Source: Brevundimonas sp. G8 (lineage in GTDB: Bacteria; Pseudomonadota; Alphaproteobacteria; Caulobacterales; Caulobacteraceae). From it: a DNA stretch of 64,000 nucleotides. Position numbers and translations under genes: made by a program. Every line of letters starts with the position of its first letter. The first letter of the stretch is position 1. The stretch covers positions 2,179,604-2,243,603 of the forward strand of contig NZ_LR732816.1 in the NCBI RefSeq assembly GCF_902506205.1. The letters are read 5' to 3'. A model generated the notes under the pieces. That model saw nothing but the letters and a program-made list of their open reading frames with translations. It searched no databases and was not told the DNA's origin. This document shows positions 9,033-17,346 of this stretch, in pieces.

Positions 9033-10820
9033 TTACTTCGCCTTCTGCTCCGCGATCCACGCATCCATGCGCTGGTCCAGCAGCGCCAGCGGCAGCGGGC
9101 CTTCGACCAGCAGAGCGTCGTGGAAGGTTCGCACGTTGAACTTCGGCCCCAGTTCCCGCTCGGCCCGCGCCCCAATCTCGCGCAGACGGATCTCGCCGAT
9201 CTTGTAGGCCGTGGCCTGTCCGGGCCAGCCGATATAGCGCTGAAGCTCGGTCTCGATATTGTGCGGCGCCAGAGCCGAATTGTCGCGGAAGCAGGCGCGG
9301 GCCTCCTCCTCGGTCCAGCCCATCCAGTGCAGGCCGGTGTCGGCCACCAGACGGCAGGCGCGCCACATCTCGTAGGACAGGCGGCCGAACCGTTCGTAGG
9401 GCGTGCGGTAGAAGCCCATCTCCTCGCCCAGATATTCGGCGTAAAGCCCCCAGCCCTCGGTATAGGCGCTGACATTGGCCTGACGCCGGAAATAGGGTTG
9501 GCCGGGCGCCTCTTGCTGCAGGGCGATCTGGAGGTGGTGGCCGGGCACGGCCTCGTGCAGGGTCAGGGCCGGCAGTTCATATAGCGGGCGCTGGTCCAGC
9601 TTGGACGTGTTGACGATATAATGGGCGGCGACGCCGTTCTGCATCGAACCGCCGTTATAGCGGCCGGTGGTGTAGTTTTCCTCGATCTGCGGCGGCACGG
9701 GCTGCACGTCATAGGTCAGGCGGGGCAGGGTGGCGAACAGGGGCGGCAGGCCGCCGTCGGCGCGCTTGGCCATCTCTGACGCCTGTTGCAGCAGGGCCTC
9801 GCGGCTGGTCGCATAGAACTGTGGATCGGTGCGCAGGAAGTTCAGGAAGCCGGCGAAGTCGCCGGTCCAGCCCGACGCCTTCATCTCCACCTCCATGCGC
9901 GCGCGAATGCGGGCGACTTCGTCCAGGCCGATCTGATGAATCTGGTCCGGCGTCAGGTCGGTGGTCGTGTGGCCGCGCACCAGATAGGCGTATAGCGCCT
10001 TGCCGCCGGGCCGATTGCCGATGCCTGGCTCGACCGGCGCCTTGGGCAGATAGTCGGTCTCTAGGAAGGCCAGCCAAGCCTGGCGAGCAGGCAATATCGC
10101 CTCCGAAACCGCCGCCGTCGCCGCTGCGGTTAGACGATCCTTCTCGGCCTGGGGTGCTGTCGAGGGCAGGGTTGTCAGGGGTTTCAGCAGCGGCTCGGCG
10201 TCCGGCTTGATCGCCACATCGTTGCGCGCCAGCGTCAGGGCGCTCTCTGTCACGGACCGGGCCTGAATCAGGCCGGTGTCCAGGCCGCGCCGGGCGTTGG
10301 CCGTCGTCTGGGCGTAGATGGTTCCGAAGCCCCGGATGCGTTTGATATAGGCCTCGGCCTCCGCCACCGAGTTCAGGCGGGTGCTACCGCCGACATACAG
10401 CGCCCAGGTTCCGGGGCCGCCCTCGGCGTCGAAGGCCAGGCGGCTGGTGTCGTAATCCAGCCCTTCGAGGCTGCGGTTCAGGGTGTAGAGCAGGAAGGCG
10501 TGGTTGATGCCGCCGGCGTGGGAAAGACTTGCCGGGTCGATGGCGTTCAGCCGCCGAACGAAGCCTTCCAGCGGCGCGCGCTGGGCCAGTTCGAACGTGC
10601 GCGACAGGTCCGGAACCCGGCCCATCGCCTCCACATCGCCTTCGCCGCTGGCCGAGAAGGGATCGACGGACTTCAGATAGGCTTCGTAATCGACGATCAG
10701 AGTGTTCAACGCCGTGTCCGCCGCCGTGGACGCGACGGCAGCGGGCGGCGTCTGCGCCACGGCGACCAGCGGCGACGTACTCGCGAGCAAGGCCGCAACG
10801 GCCAAATGGGAAAACTTCAT
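9033..10820 (-). CDS. DUF885 family secreted protein, metallopeptidase-like
   Basis: This 595-residue exported protein belongs to DUF885. A signal peptide opens the protein (MKFSHLAVAALLASTSPLVAVA, then QTPP). The zinc-binding-like motif HEAVPGHH sits at about residue 422, and the region YTEGWGLYAEYLGEEMGFY after it is strongly conserved in the family. Members resemble HExxH-type gluzincin peptidases, but substrates are generally unknown. The ATG at 10820 is preferred over an in-frame start 10 codons upstream because it directly precedes the signal peptide. It is convergent with cysK. Confidence 0.88.
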   Translation of the reverse strand: MKFSHLAVAALLASTSPLVAVAQTPPAAVASTAADTALNTLIVDYEAYLKSVDPFSASGEGDVEAMGRVPDLSRTFELAQRAPLEGFVRRLNAIDPASLSHAGGINHAFLLYTLNRSLEGLDYDTSRLAFDAEGGPGTWALYVGGSTRLNSVAEAEAYIKRIRGFGTIYAQTTANARRGLDTGLIQARSVTESALTLARNDVAIKPDAEPLLKPLTTLPSTAPQAEKDRLTAAATAAVSEAILPARQAWLAFLETDYLPKAPVEPGIGNRPGGKALYAYLVRGHTTTDLTPDQIHQIGLDEVARIRARMEVEMKASGWTGDFAGFLNFLRTDPQFYATSREALLQQASEMAKRADGGLPPLFATLPRLTYDVQPVPPQIEENYTTGRYNGGSMQNGVAAHYIVNTSKLDQRPLYELPALTLHEAVPGHHLQIALQQEAPGQPYFRRQANVSAYTEGWGLYAEYLGEEMGFYRTPYERFGRLSYEMWRACRLVADTGLHWMGWTEEEARACFRDNSALAPHNIETELQRYIGWPGQATAYKIGEIRLREIGARAERELGPKFNVRTFHDALLVEGPLPLALLDQRMDAWIAEQKAK

Positions 10821-10869
10821 CACGCCCCTCCTGTTAGGGGGCGCACGCAAGCCGAGCGTGACCGATGCG

Positions 10870-11373
10870 TCAACCGCAGACGGTGAAGAACTGCTCGATT
10901 CCCGCCTTGGCTGCCGGATGGGCGGCGTAGATGTGGCGTTCCTCGTCCGACCAGGAGGCGATCCAGCCCAGGCGGCGGAAACGCTGGAAAACCGGATCCT
11001 TGGTCGTGGCTCTGGCGGTCAGAAGTTCGCCGTCATGGACGCCCGCCGGTTCGGACGAGGCGCGATAGCGTTCGGTGTCGCCGCCGGATTCGAGATGGAT
11101 CTCGCGGCCGGGCTTCTCGCTGGCCGCCGTCAGCTCTAAGGCGCCGGAGCCGGCCTGGCAGAGCAGGTGCAGTTTGACCTCGTCGCTATTGGCGACGCCG
11201 TAAGCCAGGATCGCCTCCTGCCCGTCGCGGTTCAGGAACCAGTCGTAGCCGGGCATGGGGGCAGGGGCCGAAGACGCCGCCTCCAGATTCGCGACCGGGG
11301 CTGGCGCGTTGGTGGCGCAGGCGGCCAGGGCGGACAGGGCGATCAGGGGCAGGATCAGGCGAGACAGACGCAT
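10870..11373 (-). CDS. Putative lipoprotein, unknown function
   Basis: This 167-residue protein starts with a lipoprotein signal peptide (MRLSRLILPLIALSALAAC, lipobox LAAC), so it is probably anchored in the envelope. The start at 11373 is chosen for that signal; an in-frame codon 10 residues earlier is possible. The remainder contains LLCQAGSGALEL and ends in a Cys near the C-terminus (FFTVCG). The neighbouring upstream gene has matching features (LQCQPGSGAV, ending RCAG), so the two are probably diverged paralogs. They are 7 bases apart and likely co-transcribed. No known family was recognised. Confidence 0.72.
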   Translation of the reverse strand: MRLSRLILPLIALSALAACATNAPAPVANLEAASSAPAPMPGYDWFLNRDGQEAILAYGVANSDEVKLHLLCQAGSGALELTAASEKPGREIHLESGGDTERYRASSEPAGVHDGELLTARATTKDPVFQRFRRLGWIASWSDEERHIYAAHPAAKAGIEQFFTVCG

Positions 11374-11380
11374 GGGCTTC

Positions 11381-11809
11381 CTATCCGGCGCAGCGGTCGG
11401 CAAAGCGACGAAGCTTGGCCAGGTGAGGGCGTTCGACGGTGATCGTGTCGGCGTCGCCGCCGACCATGATTGTCATGCGGCCGTCTGCGACGAAGGCGGA
11501 AAAGGCGGGATGATCGACCGGGATGGCGGTCTCCAGTTTGCCGCCGCGCCCGACGCGGGCCTCGCTGGTGGCGGTCACGCCGCCGGCGGTGATGCGGGCG
11601 AAACCGGCCGTCGCATCCTCGCCATAGACCGCGACCGAGACGGCGCCGGACCCCGGCTGGCACTGTAAGGTTGCGCGCAGCTCAGCGGTGTCGGGAATCT
11701 CGTTTGCCAGCACCAAGGGCCCGTCGCCTTCGTACAGGCTCCAGGTCCAGCCGGCCGTTGGCGCCGCCTGCATGCCGACCGCCATCGCGGCGGAAAGAAT
11801 AAGCATCAT
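11381..11809 (-). CDS. Small exported protein, unknown function, paralog of the next gene
   Basis: This 142-residue protein has a short hydrophobic N-terminus (MMLILSAAMAVGMQA), probably a signal peptide. The body contains LQCQPGSGAVSV and a C-terminal Cys (RFADRCAG). The spacing of these two cysteines is similar in the lipoprotein 7 bases downstream, suggesting gene duplication and perhaps a disulfide across a beta-sandwich. It has no recognised domain. It lies downstream of flgH on the same strand, but a 132-base gap and different character suggest it is not a flagellar gene. Confidence 0.65.
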   Translation of the reverse strand: MMLILSAAMAVGMQAAPTAGWTWSLYEGDGPLVLANEIPDTAELRATLQCQPGSGAVSVAVYGEDATAGFARITAGGVTATSEARVGRGGKLETAIPVDHPAFSAFVADGRMTIMVGGDADTITVERPHLAKLRRFADRCAG

Positions 11810-11941
11810 GTGTCAGCCCCCGCCGACAACGCGCATCGTCGCGTCGCCCTTAATGTCGTCAGACCCGGCTGTAACCGCAATAGACCAGACCGACGCATCA
11901 AGGCTGAACGCGGTTATCCGTCAACGGTTCACGACAGTGGA

Positions 11942-12664
11942 TCAGAACGGGCTGAACCGCTCCACCAAGGCCTGACCCACCGGCGGGGCCTGGACGCGGC
12001 TGACGTCGCCGCGACCGCCGTAGGAGATGCGGGCCTCGGCGATCTGGGTGTGATTGATGGCGTTGGCGGACGAAATGTCCTCGGGCCGCACGATGCCGGC
12101 GACGGTCAGTTCGCGGACCTCGCGGTTGGTGCGCACTTCCTGCCGACCCTGGATCACCAGATTGCCGTTGGCCAGGACGTCCGTGACGACGGCGGCGATG
12201 GTCAGCGACACTTTTTCAGCGCGATTGACCGTACCGGAGCCTGCCGATTTCAGGTCGCCCTCCATGCCGACCATGGCGGAAGGATCGAAACCGCCGGGGA
12301 AGGCGCGACCCAGGCTGCTTTCCAGGCCGAACAGGTTGGAGACGCCGCTGGTGATGTTGTTGGAGCGCGAACGTTGTGTCGAGTTCTGGGTCTGGGCCCG
12401 GTCGTCGATGTCGATCTTGACCGTCAGGATGTCGCCGATGTGGCGCGCGCGCTGGTCGCCGAAGAATGTGCGGGCGCCGGTGCGCCACAGGCTGTTGGCG
12501 CTGGCGGGCGCGGTCTCGCGCGCTGGCAGATAGGCCTGCTGCGCCGGGATCAGGGCGGCGGGATAGCCGATGGGGGCCAGTTCAGGACCGCGCACCGTCT
12601 CGGCGACGGTCGAGCAGGCGGCCAGCGGGGCTAGGACGGCGAGGATCAGGATGGCTTTACGCAT
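11942..12664 (-). CDS. flgH: Flagellar L-ring protein FlgH
   Basis: This 240-residue outer-membrane lipoprotein forms the L-ring around the flagellar rod. The N-terminal signal and lipobox are clear (ILAVLAPLAAC). FlgH hallmarks include the GDILTVKIDIDD-type segment, the Ser/Asn-rich middle, NLVIQGRQEVRTNREVRELTVAGIVRPEDI and the closing GRGDVSRVQ.PPVGQ. It is the last gene of the flgF-flgG-flgA-flgH run, 12 bases after flgA, in the same order as in Caulobacter. Confidence 0.96.
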   Translation of the reverse strand: MRKAILILAVLAPLAACSTVAETVRGPELAPIGYPAALIPAQQAYLPARETAPASANSLWRTGARTFFGDQRARHIGDILTVKIDIDDRAQTQNSTQRSRSNNITSGVSNLFGLESSLGRAFPGGFDPSAMVGMEGDLKSAGSGTVNRAEKVSLTIAAVVTDVLANGNLVIQGRQEVRTNREVRELTVAGIVRPEDISSANAINHTQIAEARISYGGRGDVSRVQAPPVGQALVERFSPF

Positions 12665-12676
12665 GACGAGGATTCC

Positions 12677-13294
12677 CTAGCGGGCGGCGAACTGTTGGGG
12701 ATTGGCGCGGGCGGCATCGCCGGCGGGGCCGGCGATGGCCTGGCCGGGACCGGAGGCGACCGCGTCGATGACGCGGTTGGAGGTGGTGTTCATGATGGCG
12801 ACGGGCTCGCCCAGAGCCGCGCTGCGCATGGCCTTGCCCATGACGGCGAGGTTCACGCCGCCGACCTGATAGGTGACGCGGACCATGTCATTGCGGGCGA
12901 TGACCTGGGACGCGGCGCCGGGGCGATAGGCGGCGCGGGCGATAGGCTGGACTGCGGATTGCGCCACAGGTTGGAACGCCGCGTCCGACGCCGTCTGGAC
13001 TGGACCGGCGGCGCGACGCACGGCGACGCGGCGCAGGCCGTTGGGGTTGCTCCAGTCGAGACCAGCCTGGCGGGCCAGGGCCTGAAGCTGGCCGGCTTCC
13101 AGCACGACCGAGGGGCCAACGCGCTCGGCGACGGCGACATCGGCGGCGGCGCCCGCGCCTTCGAACAGGTCGCCCAGGGTGACCCGGCCGTCGTCATCGA
13201 CGGGATTGGCGCGCAGGACGACGGGGCTGGCGAATGCGGCGCTGGAGACGGCGCTGACGGCGGCGGTGAGCAGGAGAGAGCGGATCAGAGTCAT
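12677..13294 (-). CDS. flgA: Flagellar P-ring assembly chaperone FlgA
   Basis: This 205-residue periplasmic chaperone assists P-ring (FlgI) assembly. A signal peptide (LLLTAAVSAVSSAAFA) is followed by a SAF-like beta region. The conserved C-terminal part reads VIARNDMVRVTYQVGGVNLAVMGKAM followed by A.LGEPVAIMNTTSNRVIDA. It sits 3 bases after flgG and 12 before flgH, so all are one transcript. The length is within the usual range for alphaproteobacterial FlgA. Confidence 0.93.
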   Translation of the reverse strand: MTLIRSLLLTAAVSAVSSAAFASPVVLRANPVDDDGRVTLGDLFEGAGAAADVAVAERVGPSVVLEAGQLQALARQAGLDWSNPNGLRRVAVRRAAGPVQTASDAAFQPVAQSAVQPIARAAYRPGAASQVIARNDMVRVTYQVGGVNLAVMGKAMRSAALGEPVAIMNTTSNRVIDAVASGPGQAIAGPAGDAARANPQQFAAR

Positions 13295-13297
13295 GGC

Positions 13298-14086
13298 TCA
13301 GCCCTTCACTTGCGAGGCGACCGACAGCATCTGGTCGGCGGTGCTGATGACCTTGGAGTTCATCTCGTAGGCGCGTTGGGCCACGATCAGGGCGCTGATC
13401 TCCGATACGGCGTCCACGTTCGAAGACTCCGTATAGGCCTGCATGACCTGGCCGAAACCGATGTCGCCGGGCGTGCCGACGATGGCCGGACCCGAGGCGG
13501 CGGTTTCCAGCAGCAGGTTGTCGCCGATGGCTTCCAGGCCGGCTTCGTTGAAGAAGTTGGCCAGTTCGATTTGGCCGACCGTGGTCGGGGCCGTCTGGCC
13601 GTCCTGCGTCACCTGAACCAGGCCGGTCTTGGAGATCGACAGCTTGGTGGTGTCCTGTGGGATGGTGATGGCCGGTTCCAGCAGATAGCCGTCGTCGGTG
13701 ACGATCTGGCCTTCCGGGCTGACCTGCAGGTTGCCGGCGCGGGTATAGCCGATCTCGCCCGAGGGCAGGGTGATCTGGAAATAACCCTTGCCGTCGATGG
13801 CCATGTCGTAGGGGTTGCCGGTCGCCTGGGGCGTGCCCTGTTCGGTGACCCGGTAAACCGCGCCGGCCTTGACGCCCGCGCCGATCTGGATGCCCGTCGG
13901 AACCACGGTGCCGGCGGACGAGGACTGGGCCCCCATGCGTTCGACGTTCTGGTAGAGCAGGTCCTGGAACTCGGCGCGCTGCTTCTTGAAGCCCACCGTG
14001 TTCATGTTGGCGATGTTGTTGGAGATGACCTCCACGTTCAACTGCTGGGCGGCCATGCCCGAGGCGGCGGTGCGAAGTGCGCGCAT
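13298..14086 (-). CDS. flgG: Flagellar distal rod protein FlgG
   Basis: This 262-residue protein builds the distal rod that crosses the periplasm. The N-terminal rod/hook signature is ASGMAAQQLNVEVISNNIANMNTVGFKK, and the C-terminal one is ESSNVDAVSEISALIVAQRAYEMNSKVIST; these coiled-coil ends pack together in the rod. The length of 262 equals the family norm. It starts 14 bases after flgF and precedes flgA by 3 bases. It is exported by the flagellar type III system, so no signal peptide is expected or seen. Confidence 0.97.
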   Translation of the reverse strand: MRALRTAASGMAAQQLNVEVISNNIANMNTVGFKKQRAEFQDLLYQNVERMGAQSSSAGTVVPTGIQIGAGVKAGAVYRVTEQGTPQATGNPYDMAIDGKGYFQITLPSGEIGYTRAGNLQVSPEGQIVTDDGYLLEPAITIPQDTTKLSISKTGLVQVTQDGQTAPTTVGQIELANFFNEAGLEAIGDNLLLETAASGPAIVGTPGDIGFGQVMQAYTESSNVDAVSEISALIVAQRAYEMNSKVISTADQMLSVASQVKG

Positions 14087-14100
14087 TGTCCGGGGCTCCC

Positions 14101-14841
14101 TTAAGCGGCCTTGCCGAGGCGCTCGACGGCGCGACGGCTAAGGTCGTTGGTGTTTTCGATCATGCGCGAAATGCTCTCGTAGGCGCGGCTGATCTCGACG
14201 AGATTGGTGATTTCGATCAAGGAGTTGACGTTGGACGATTCCAACGACCCCTGATGGACCTGGGCGTCCGCCGCCTCGATCGGCTGGGTGTTGGAGTTGT
14301 TGCGGTACAGGCTGTCGCCGCCCTTCTCCAGGACGCCCAGCGCCTCGAATCGTACGACCGACAGACGGCCGGTGACCTGGCCTTCCTGGGTGATGGTGCC
14401 GTCGGCGCCGACGCTGGGTGCGCCCAGGTTGGGGTCCAGAACGATCTCGGCCCCGCCGCCCAGGACAGCCTGGCCTTGCTTGGTGGTCAGGCGGCCTTCC
14501 GGGTCCATGGTGAAGGCGCCGTCGCGGGTGTAGGCCTCGCCGTTCGCGCCGTCGCGCACGGTGAAGAAGGCGCCTTCGCCGGCGATGGCGAAGTCCAGGG
14601 CGCGGCCGGTCTGCTGCATCGACCCCTGGCCGAAATCGCGGCCCACGCCGTTGTCCAGCACGAAGCTGGCCGAGGGACGGATGGAGTCGTTGCGAGCGCG
14701 CTGGCCGATCTCGGTCCCCAGCATCAACTGCTCGACCTTGAAACCGGTCGTGTTGGCGTTGGCGACGTTGTTGGCCACGATGTCCAGCTCGCGGCGCAGC
14801 GTCATCTGGCGTGACAGTCCAATATAGGCGGCGTTTTCCAC
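14101..14841 (-). CDS. flgF: Flagellar proximal rod protein FlgF
   Basis: This 246-residue rod protein starts with MENAAYIGLSRQMTLRRELDIVANNVANANTTGFK and ends with ESSNVNSLIEITNLVEISRAYESISRMIENTNDLSRRAVERLG, the two helical rod signatures. The middle D1-like domain has YTRDGAFTMDPEGRLTT. It is the promoter-proximal gene of the flgFGAH operon. A strong sigma-54 promoter lies 30-46 bases upstream of the start codon, fitting late (class III) flagellar control as in Caulobacter. Confidence 0.96.
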   Translation of the reverse strand: MENAAYIGLSRQMTLRRELDIVANNVANANTTGFKVEQLMLGTEIGQRARNDSIRPSASFVLDNGVGRDFGQGSMQQTGRALDFAIAGEGAFFTVRDGANGEAYTRDGAFTMDPEGRLTTKQGQAVLGGGAEIVLDPNLGAPSVGADGTITQEGQVTGRLSVVRFEALGVLEKGGDSLYRNNSNTQPIEAADAQVHQGSLESSNVNSLIEITNLVEISRAYESISRMIENTNDLSRRAVERLGKAA

Positions 14842-14870
14842 GAGTGGCGTGCTCCTTCGCTCTCGTCTCT

Positions 14871-14887
14871 CGCAACGGCCGTGCCAA
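14871..14887 (-). promoter_or_regulatory. Sigma-54 (-24/-12) promoter of flgF operon
   Basis: Read on the minus strand the sequence is TTGGCACGGCCGTTGCG, an essentially perfect TGGCAC-N5-TTGC sigma-54 element. Its position and orientation serve flgF. In Caulobacter the homologous operon is RpoN- and FlbD-dependent; an enhancer site was not identified here. Confidence 0.85.
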
Positions 14888-14960
14888 CAGGGTTAATCCA
14901 GGCGGAATGCGGGTTTGAGCGCCATCGACCCTCAGATGACCCGGCAAATCCTGCCCATTG

Positions 14961-14975
14961 TAAACGTCGCGTTAA
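14961..14975 (+). promoter_or_regulatory. Candidate CtrA box upstream of fliL
   Basis: TAAA-N7-TTAA (followed by CC) lies about 50 bases before the fliL start. The CtrA consensus is TTAA-N7-TTAA; the second half is exact and the first differs. The Caulobacter fliLM operon is a CtrA-controlled class II operon, which supports the reading, but the match is imperfect. Confidence 0.4.
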
Positions 14976-15021
14976 CCAAACCCGACGATCCTCGTCATGA
15001 GAGAGTCTCCGGGGCGCGCGC

Positions 15022-15699
15022 ATGTTCAAGTTTGGCAAGAAGAAGGGCGATCCGGCTGCGGACGCCAATCTGCCTGCCGTGAAGGAGGGCGAGACCGCCG
15101 TCGAAGGCGACGACGCCGCCGCACCCAAGAAAAAGAAGCTGCCGCTGCTGTTCATCATCGCGCCGGTCGCGCTTTTAGTGCTGGGCGGCGGCGGGGCCGC
15201 CGCCTTCTTCATGCTGAAGCCCAAGCCCGCAGAGGCGCACGGCGCCGAGGCCGAAGCGGGTCACGGCGAAGAGAAGGCGGACAAAAAGGCCGAACACGGC
15301 AAGGAAGAGAAGAAGGAAGCCGGCGGTCACGGCGGCGGCGCAGAAGGCGGTGCGGCGGACCCGTCTCTGGGCGTCATTGCGCCGGGACCTGACGGCGTCA
15401 CCTTCTACACCCTGCCGGACATGGTCATGAACATTCAGTCGCCCGACGGTCGTCCGACCTTCCTGAAGCTGAAGTTGACGCTGGAGATGCACGACGCCGA
15501 GGTGGCGACGCATCTGCAGGAAGAGATGCCGCGCCTGCAGGACATGTTCACCGGCTTCGTGCGTGAGCTGCGCCCCGAGGACCTGAGCGGTTCGGCCGGC
15601 ACCTATCAGCTGCGGGCGGAGATCCTGCGCCGCGTCAATCTGATCGCCGCGCCGGGCAAGATCGACGCCGTGCTGATCGAAGAAATGCTGGTGCAATAG
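15022..15699 (+). CDS. fliL: Flagellar basal body-associated protein FliL
   Basis: This 225-residue inner-membrane protein sits around the stator/MS-ring. A cytoplasmic N-terminus rich in charge (KKKK at about 37-40) precedes one membrane helix (LPLLFIIAPVALLVLGGGGAAAFFML). A His/Glu/Lys-rich linker (about 70-112) follows, then the periplasmic FliL domain with FYTLPDMVMNIQSPDGRPTFLKLKLTLE and the closing IDAVLIEEMLVQ. Two bases separate it from fliM. It is divergent from flgF, with both promoters in the 180-base gap. Confidence 0.95.
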   Translation: MFKFGKKKGDPAADANLPAVKEGETAVEGDDAAAPKKKKLPLLFIIAPVALLVLGGGGAAAFFMLKPKPAEAHGAEAEAGHGEEKADKKAEHGKEEKKEAGGHGGGAEGGAADPSLGVIAPGPDGVTFYTLPDMVMNIQSPDGRPTFLKLKLTLEMHDAEVATHLQEEMPRLQDMFTGFVRELRPEDLSGSAGTYQLRAEILRRVNLIAAPGKIDAVLIEEMLVQ

Positions 15700-15701
15700 G
15701 C

Positions 15702-16745
15702 ATGACCGACGCAGCCCAGCTCGACCCGTTCGGTGGTCTCGGCGATCCCGGCGACGCCCTGTCCGAACGCGTCCTGAACCAGGATGAGATCGACAGCCTG
15801 CTGGGCTTCGACCTGGGCGACGATGACGGCTCCGAACGCTCGGGCATCCGGGCCATCATCAACTCCGCGCTCGTCAGCTACGAGCGGCTGCCGATGCTGG
15901 AGATCGTGTTCGACCGCCTGGTGCGGTTGATGACGACCAGCCTGCGTAACTTCACCTCCGACAACGTCGAAGTCAGCCTGGACAACATCTCGTCTATCCG
16001 GTTCGGCGACTATCTGAACTCGATCCCGCTGCCGGCCATTCTGGCGGTGTTCCGGGCAGAGGAGCTGGACAACTACGGCCTGCTGACGGTCGATTCCAAC
16101 CTGATCTATTCGATCGTGGACGTGCTGCTGGGCGGCCGTCGCGGCACGGCGGCGCTGCGGATCGAGGGCAGGCCCTACACCACCATCGAACGCGTGCTGG
16201 TGCAGCGGATGGTGGAGGTCGTGCTGAACGACGCCCGCCAGGCGTTCGAGCCGCTGACGCCCGTCCATTTCAACCTGGACCGGCTGGAGACCAATCCCCG
16301 CTTCGCCGCCATCGCGCGCCCGGCCAACGCCGCCATCCTGATCAAGCTGCGCATCGACATGGAAGATCGCGGCGGCCGCATAGAGCTGCTGCTGCCCTAT
16401 GCGACGCTGGAGCCGATCCGCAAGATGCTGCTGCAGCAGTTCATGGGCGAGAAGTTCGGCCGCGACAACATCTGGGAAGGCCACTTGGCCACCGAGATCT
16501 GGACGACCGAGACCGAGGTCCGCGCCGTGCTGGACGAACAGCAGATGCCGCTCTCGGCCGTGCTGAACCTCAAGGTCGGCGATACCCTGATGCTGAACGC
16601 GACGCCGGATTCCGAGGTCTCGATCCGCGCCGGCTCCATACCCCTGACCACCGGCCGCATGGGCCGCAAGGGTCAGCACATCGCCATACGCGTCGAAGGG
16701 CCGGTCAATCCCGAAGCCGCCGCCCGCCTGGGAGTGAATGTCTGA
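15702..16745 (+). CDS. fliM: Flagellar motor switch protein FliM
   Basis: This 347-residue C-ring protein binds phospho-CheY and sets rotation direction. The N-terminal motif LNQDEIDSLLGF (about residues 25-36) is the CheY-P binding peptide, here placed further in than in enteric FliM. The CheC-like middle domain contains SYERLPMLEIVFDRLVRL and DVLLGGRRG. The C-terminal SpoA domain (about 265-335) has VLNLKVGDTLMLN. Its stop overlaps the next start by one base. Confidence 0.97.
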   Translation: MTDAAQLDPFGGLGDPGDALSERVLNQDEIDSLLGFDLGDDDGSERSGIRAIINSALVSYERLPMLEIVFDRLVRLMTTSLRNFTSDNVEVSLDNISSIRFGDYLNSIPLPAILAVFRAEELDNYGLLTVDSNLIYSIVDVLLGGRRGTAALRIEGRPYTTIERVLVQRMVEVVLNDARQAFEPLTPVHFNLDRLETNPRFAAIARPANAAILIKLRIDMEDRGGRIELLLPYATLEPIRKMLLQQFMGEKFGRDNIWEGHLATEIWTTETEVRAVLDEQQMPLSAVLNLKVGDTLMLNATPDSEVSIRAGSIPLTTGRMGRKGQHIAIRVEGPVNPEAAARLGVNV

Positions 16746-17329
16746 TGGTCGGAATGATCATGGACGCGGTGCTGATGCTGCTGCTGGTCGCGGCGGTTGG
16801 CTACGGCATCAAGCTGGAACGCAAGCTGGCCGCCCTGCGCGCCGGACAACTGGCCTTCGCCCAGGCGGTGAGCGAGCTGAACAATGCCGCCGGTCGCGCC
16901 GAGAACGCCCTGGCGACCCTGCGCGCCTCGGGCCAGGAGACGGACCTGCTGCATGACCGTATCATCAAGGCGCGCGAGGTGAAGGCACAACTCGAAGCCC
17001 TGATCGCCCGCGCGCCCGCCGTCGCGCCCGTTCGCGTCGTCGAGGACGAGCCGGTTCGCCGCGCGCCTGCCGCCGTCGCCGCCCCAGCCGTCACTGCGAC
17101 CGAGGACGAGGAACGCGCCGAGCGCATGGCGGCTTTGGCCGAGCGTATCCAGGGTCTGGCCAGCCCCTCGACCAGCCGTCGCGCCGCCGCGAGCGCCGCC
17201 CCGGCCGGTCGCGACAATGTCGCCGCCATCGTTCAGGCGCTGACGGCCGGACGCTCCGCTAACCATTCCGCCAAACAAAGCCTCAACGCCGCGCGTCGTA
17301 ATCTCGACGACGACTTGTTCGCCGCCTGA
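16745..17329 (+). CDS. DUF6468 flagellar-associated membrane protein
   Basis: This 194-residue protein has one N-terminal membrane helix (MIMDAVLMLLLVAAVGYGIKL) and a predicted coiled coil (about 22-90: LERKLAALRAGQLAFAQAV, then SELNNAAGRAENAL). The rest is Ala/Arg/Pro-rich and looks disordered. It matches DUF6468, a family encoded with fliM and motE in Caulobacterales and relatives. Overlap with fliM and an 18-base gap to the MotE-like gene point to one operon. Function in the motor is inferred from position only. Confidence 0.82.
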   Translation: MVGMIMDAVLMLLLVAAVGYGIKLERKLAALRAGQLAFAQAVSELNNAAGRAENALATLRASGQETDLLHDRIIKAREVKAQLEALIARAPAVAPVRVVEDEPVRRAPAAVAAPAVTATEDEERAERMAALAERIQGLASPSTSRRAAASAAPAGRDNVAAIVQALTAGRSANHSAKQSLNAARRNLDDDLFAA

Positions 17330-17346
17330 GTTCGGAACCCCATTTC

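Noticed and set aside
12695..14104. 469-codon plus-strand frame opposite flgA and flgG
   Set aside because: Gly/Asp/Val-rich shadow of two well-identified flagellar genes.
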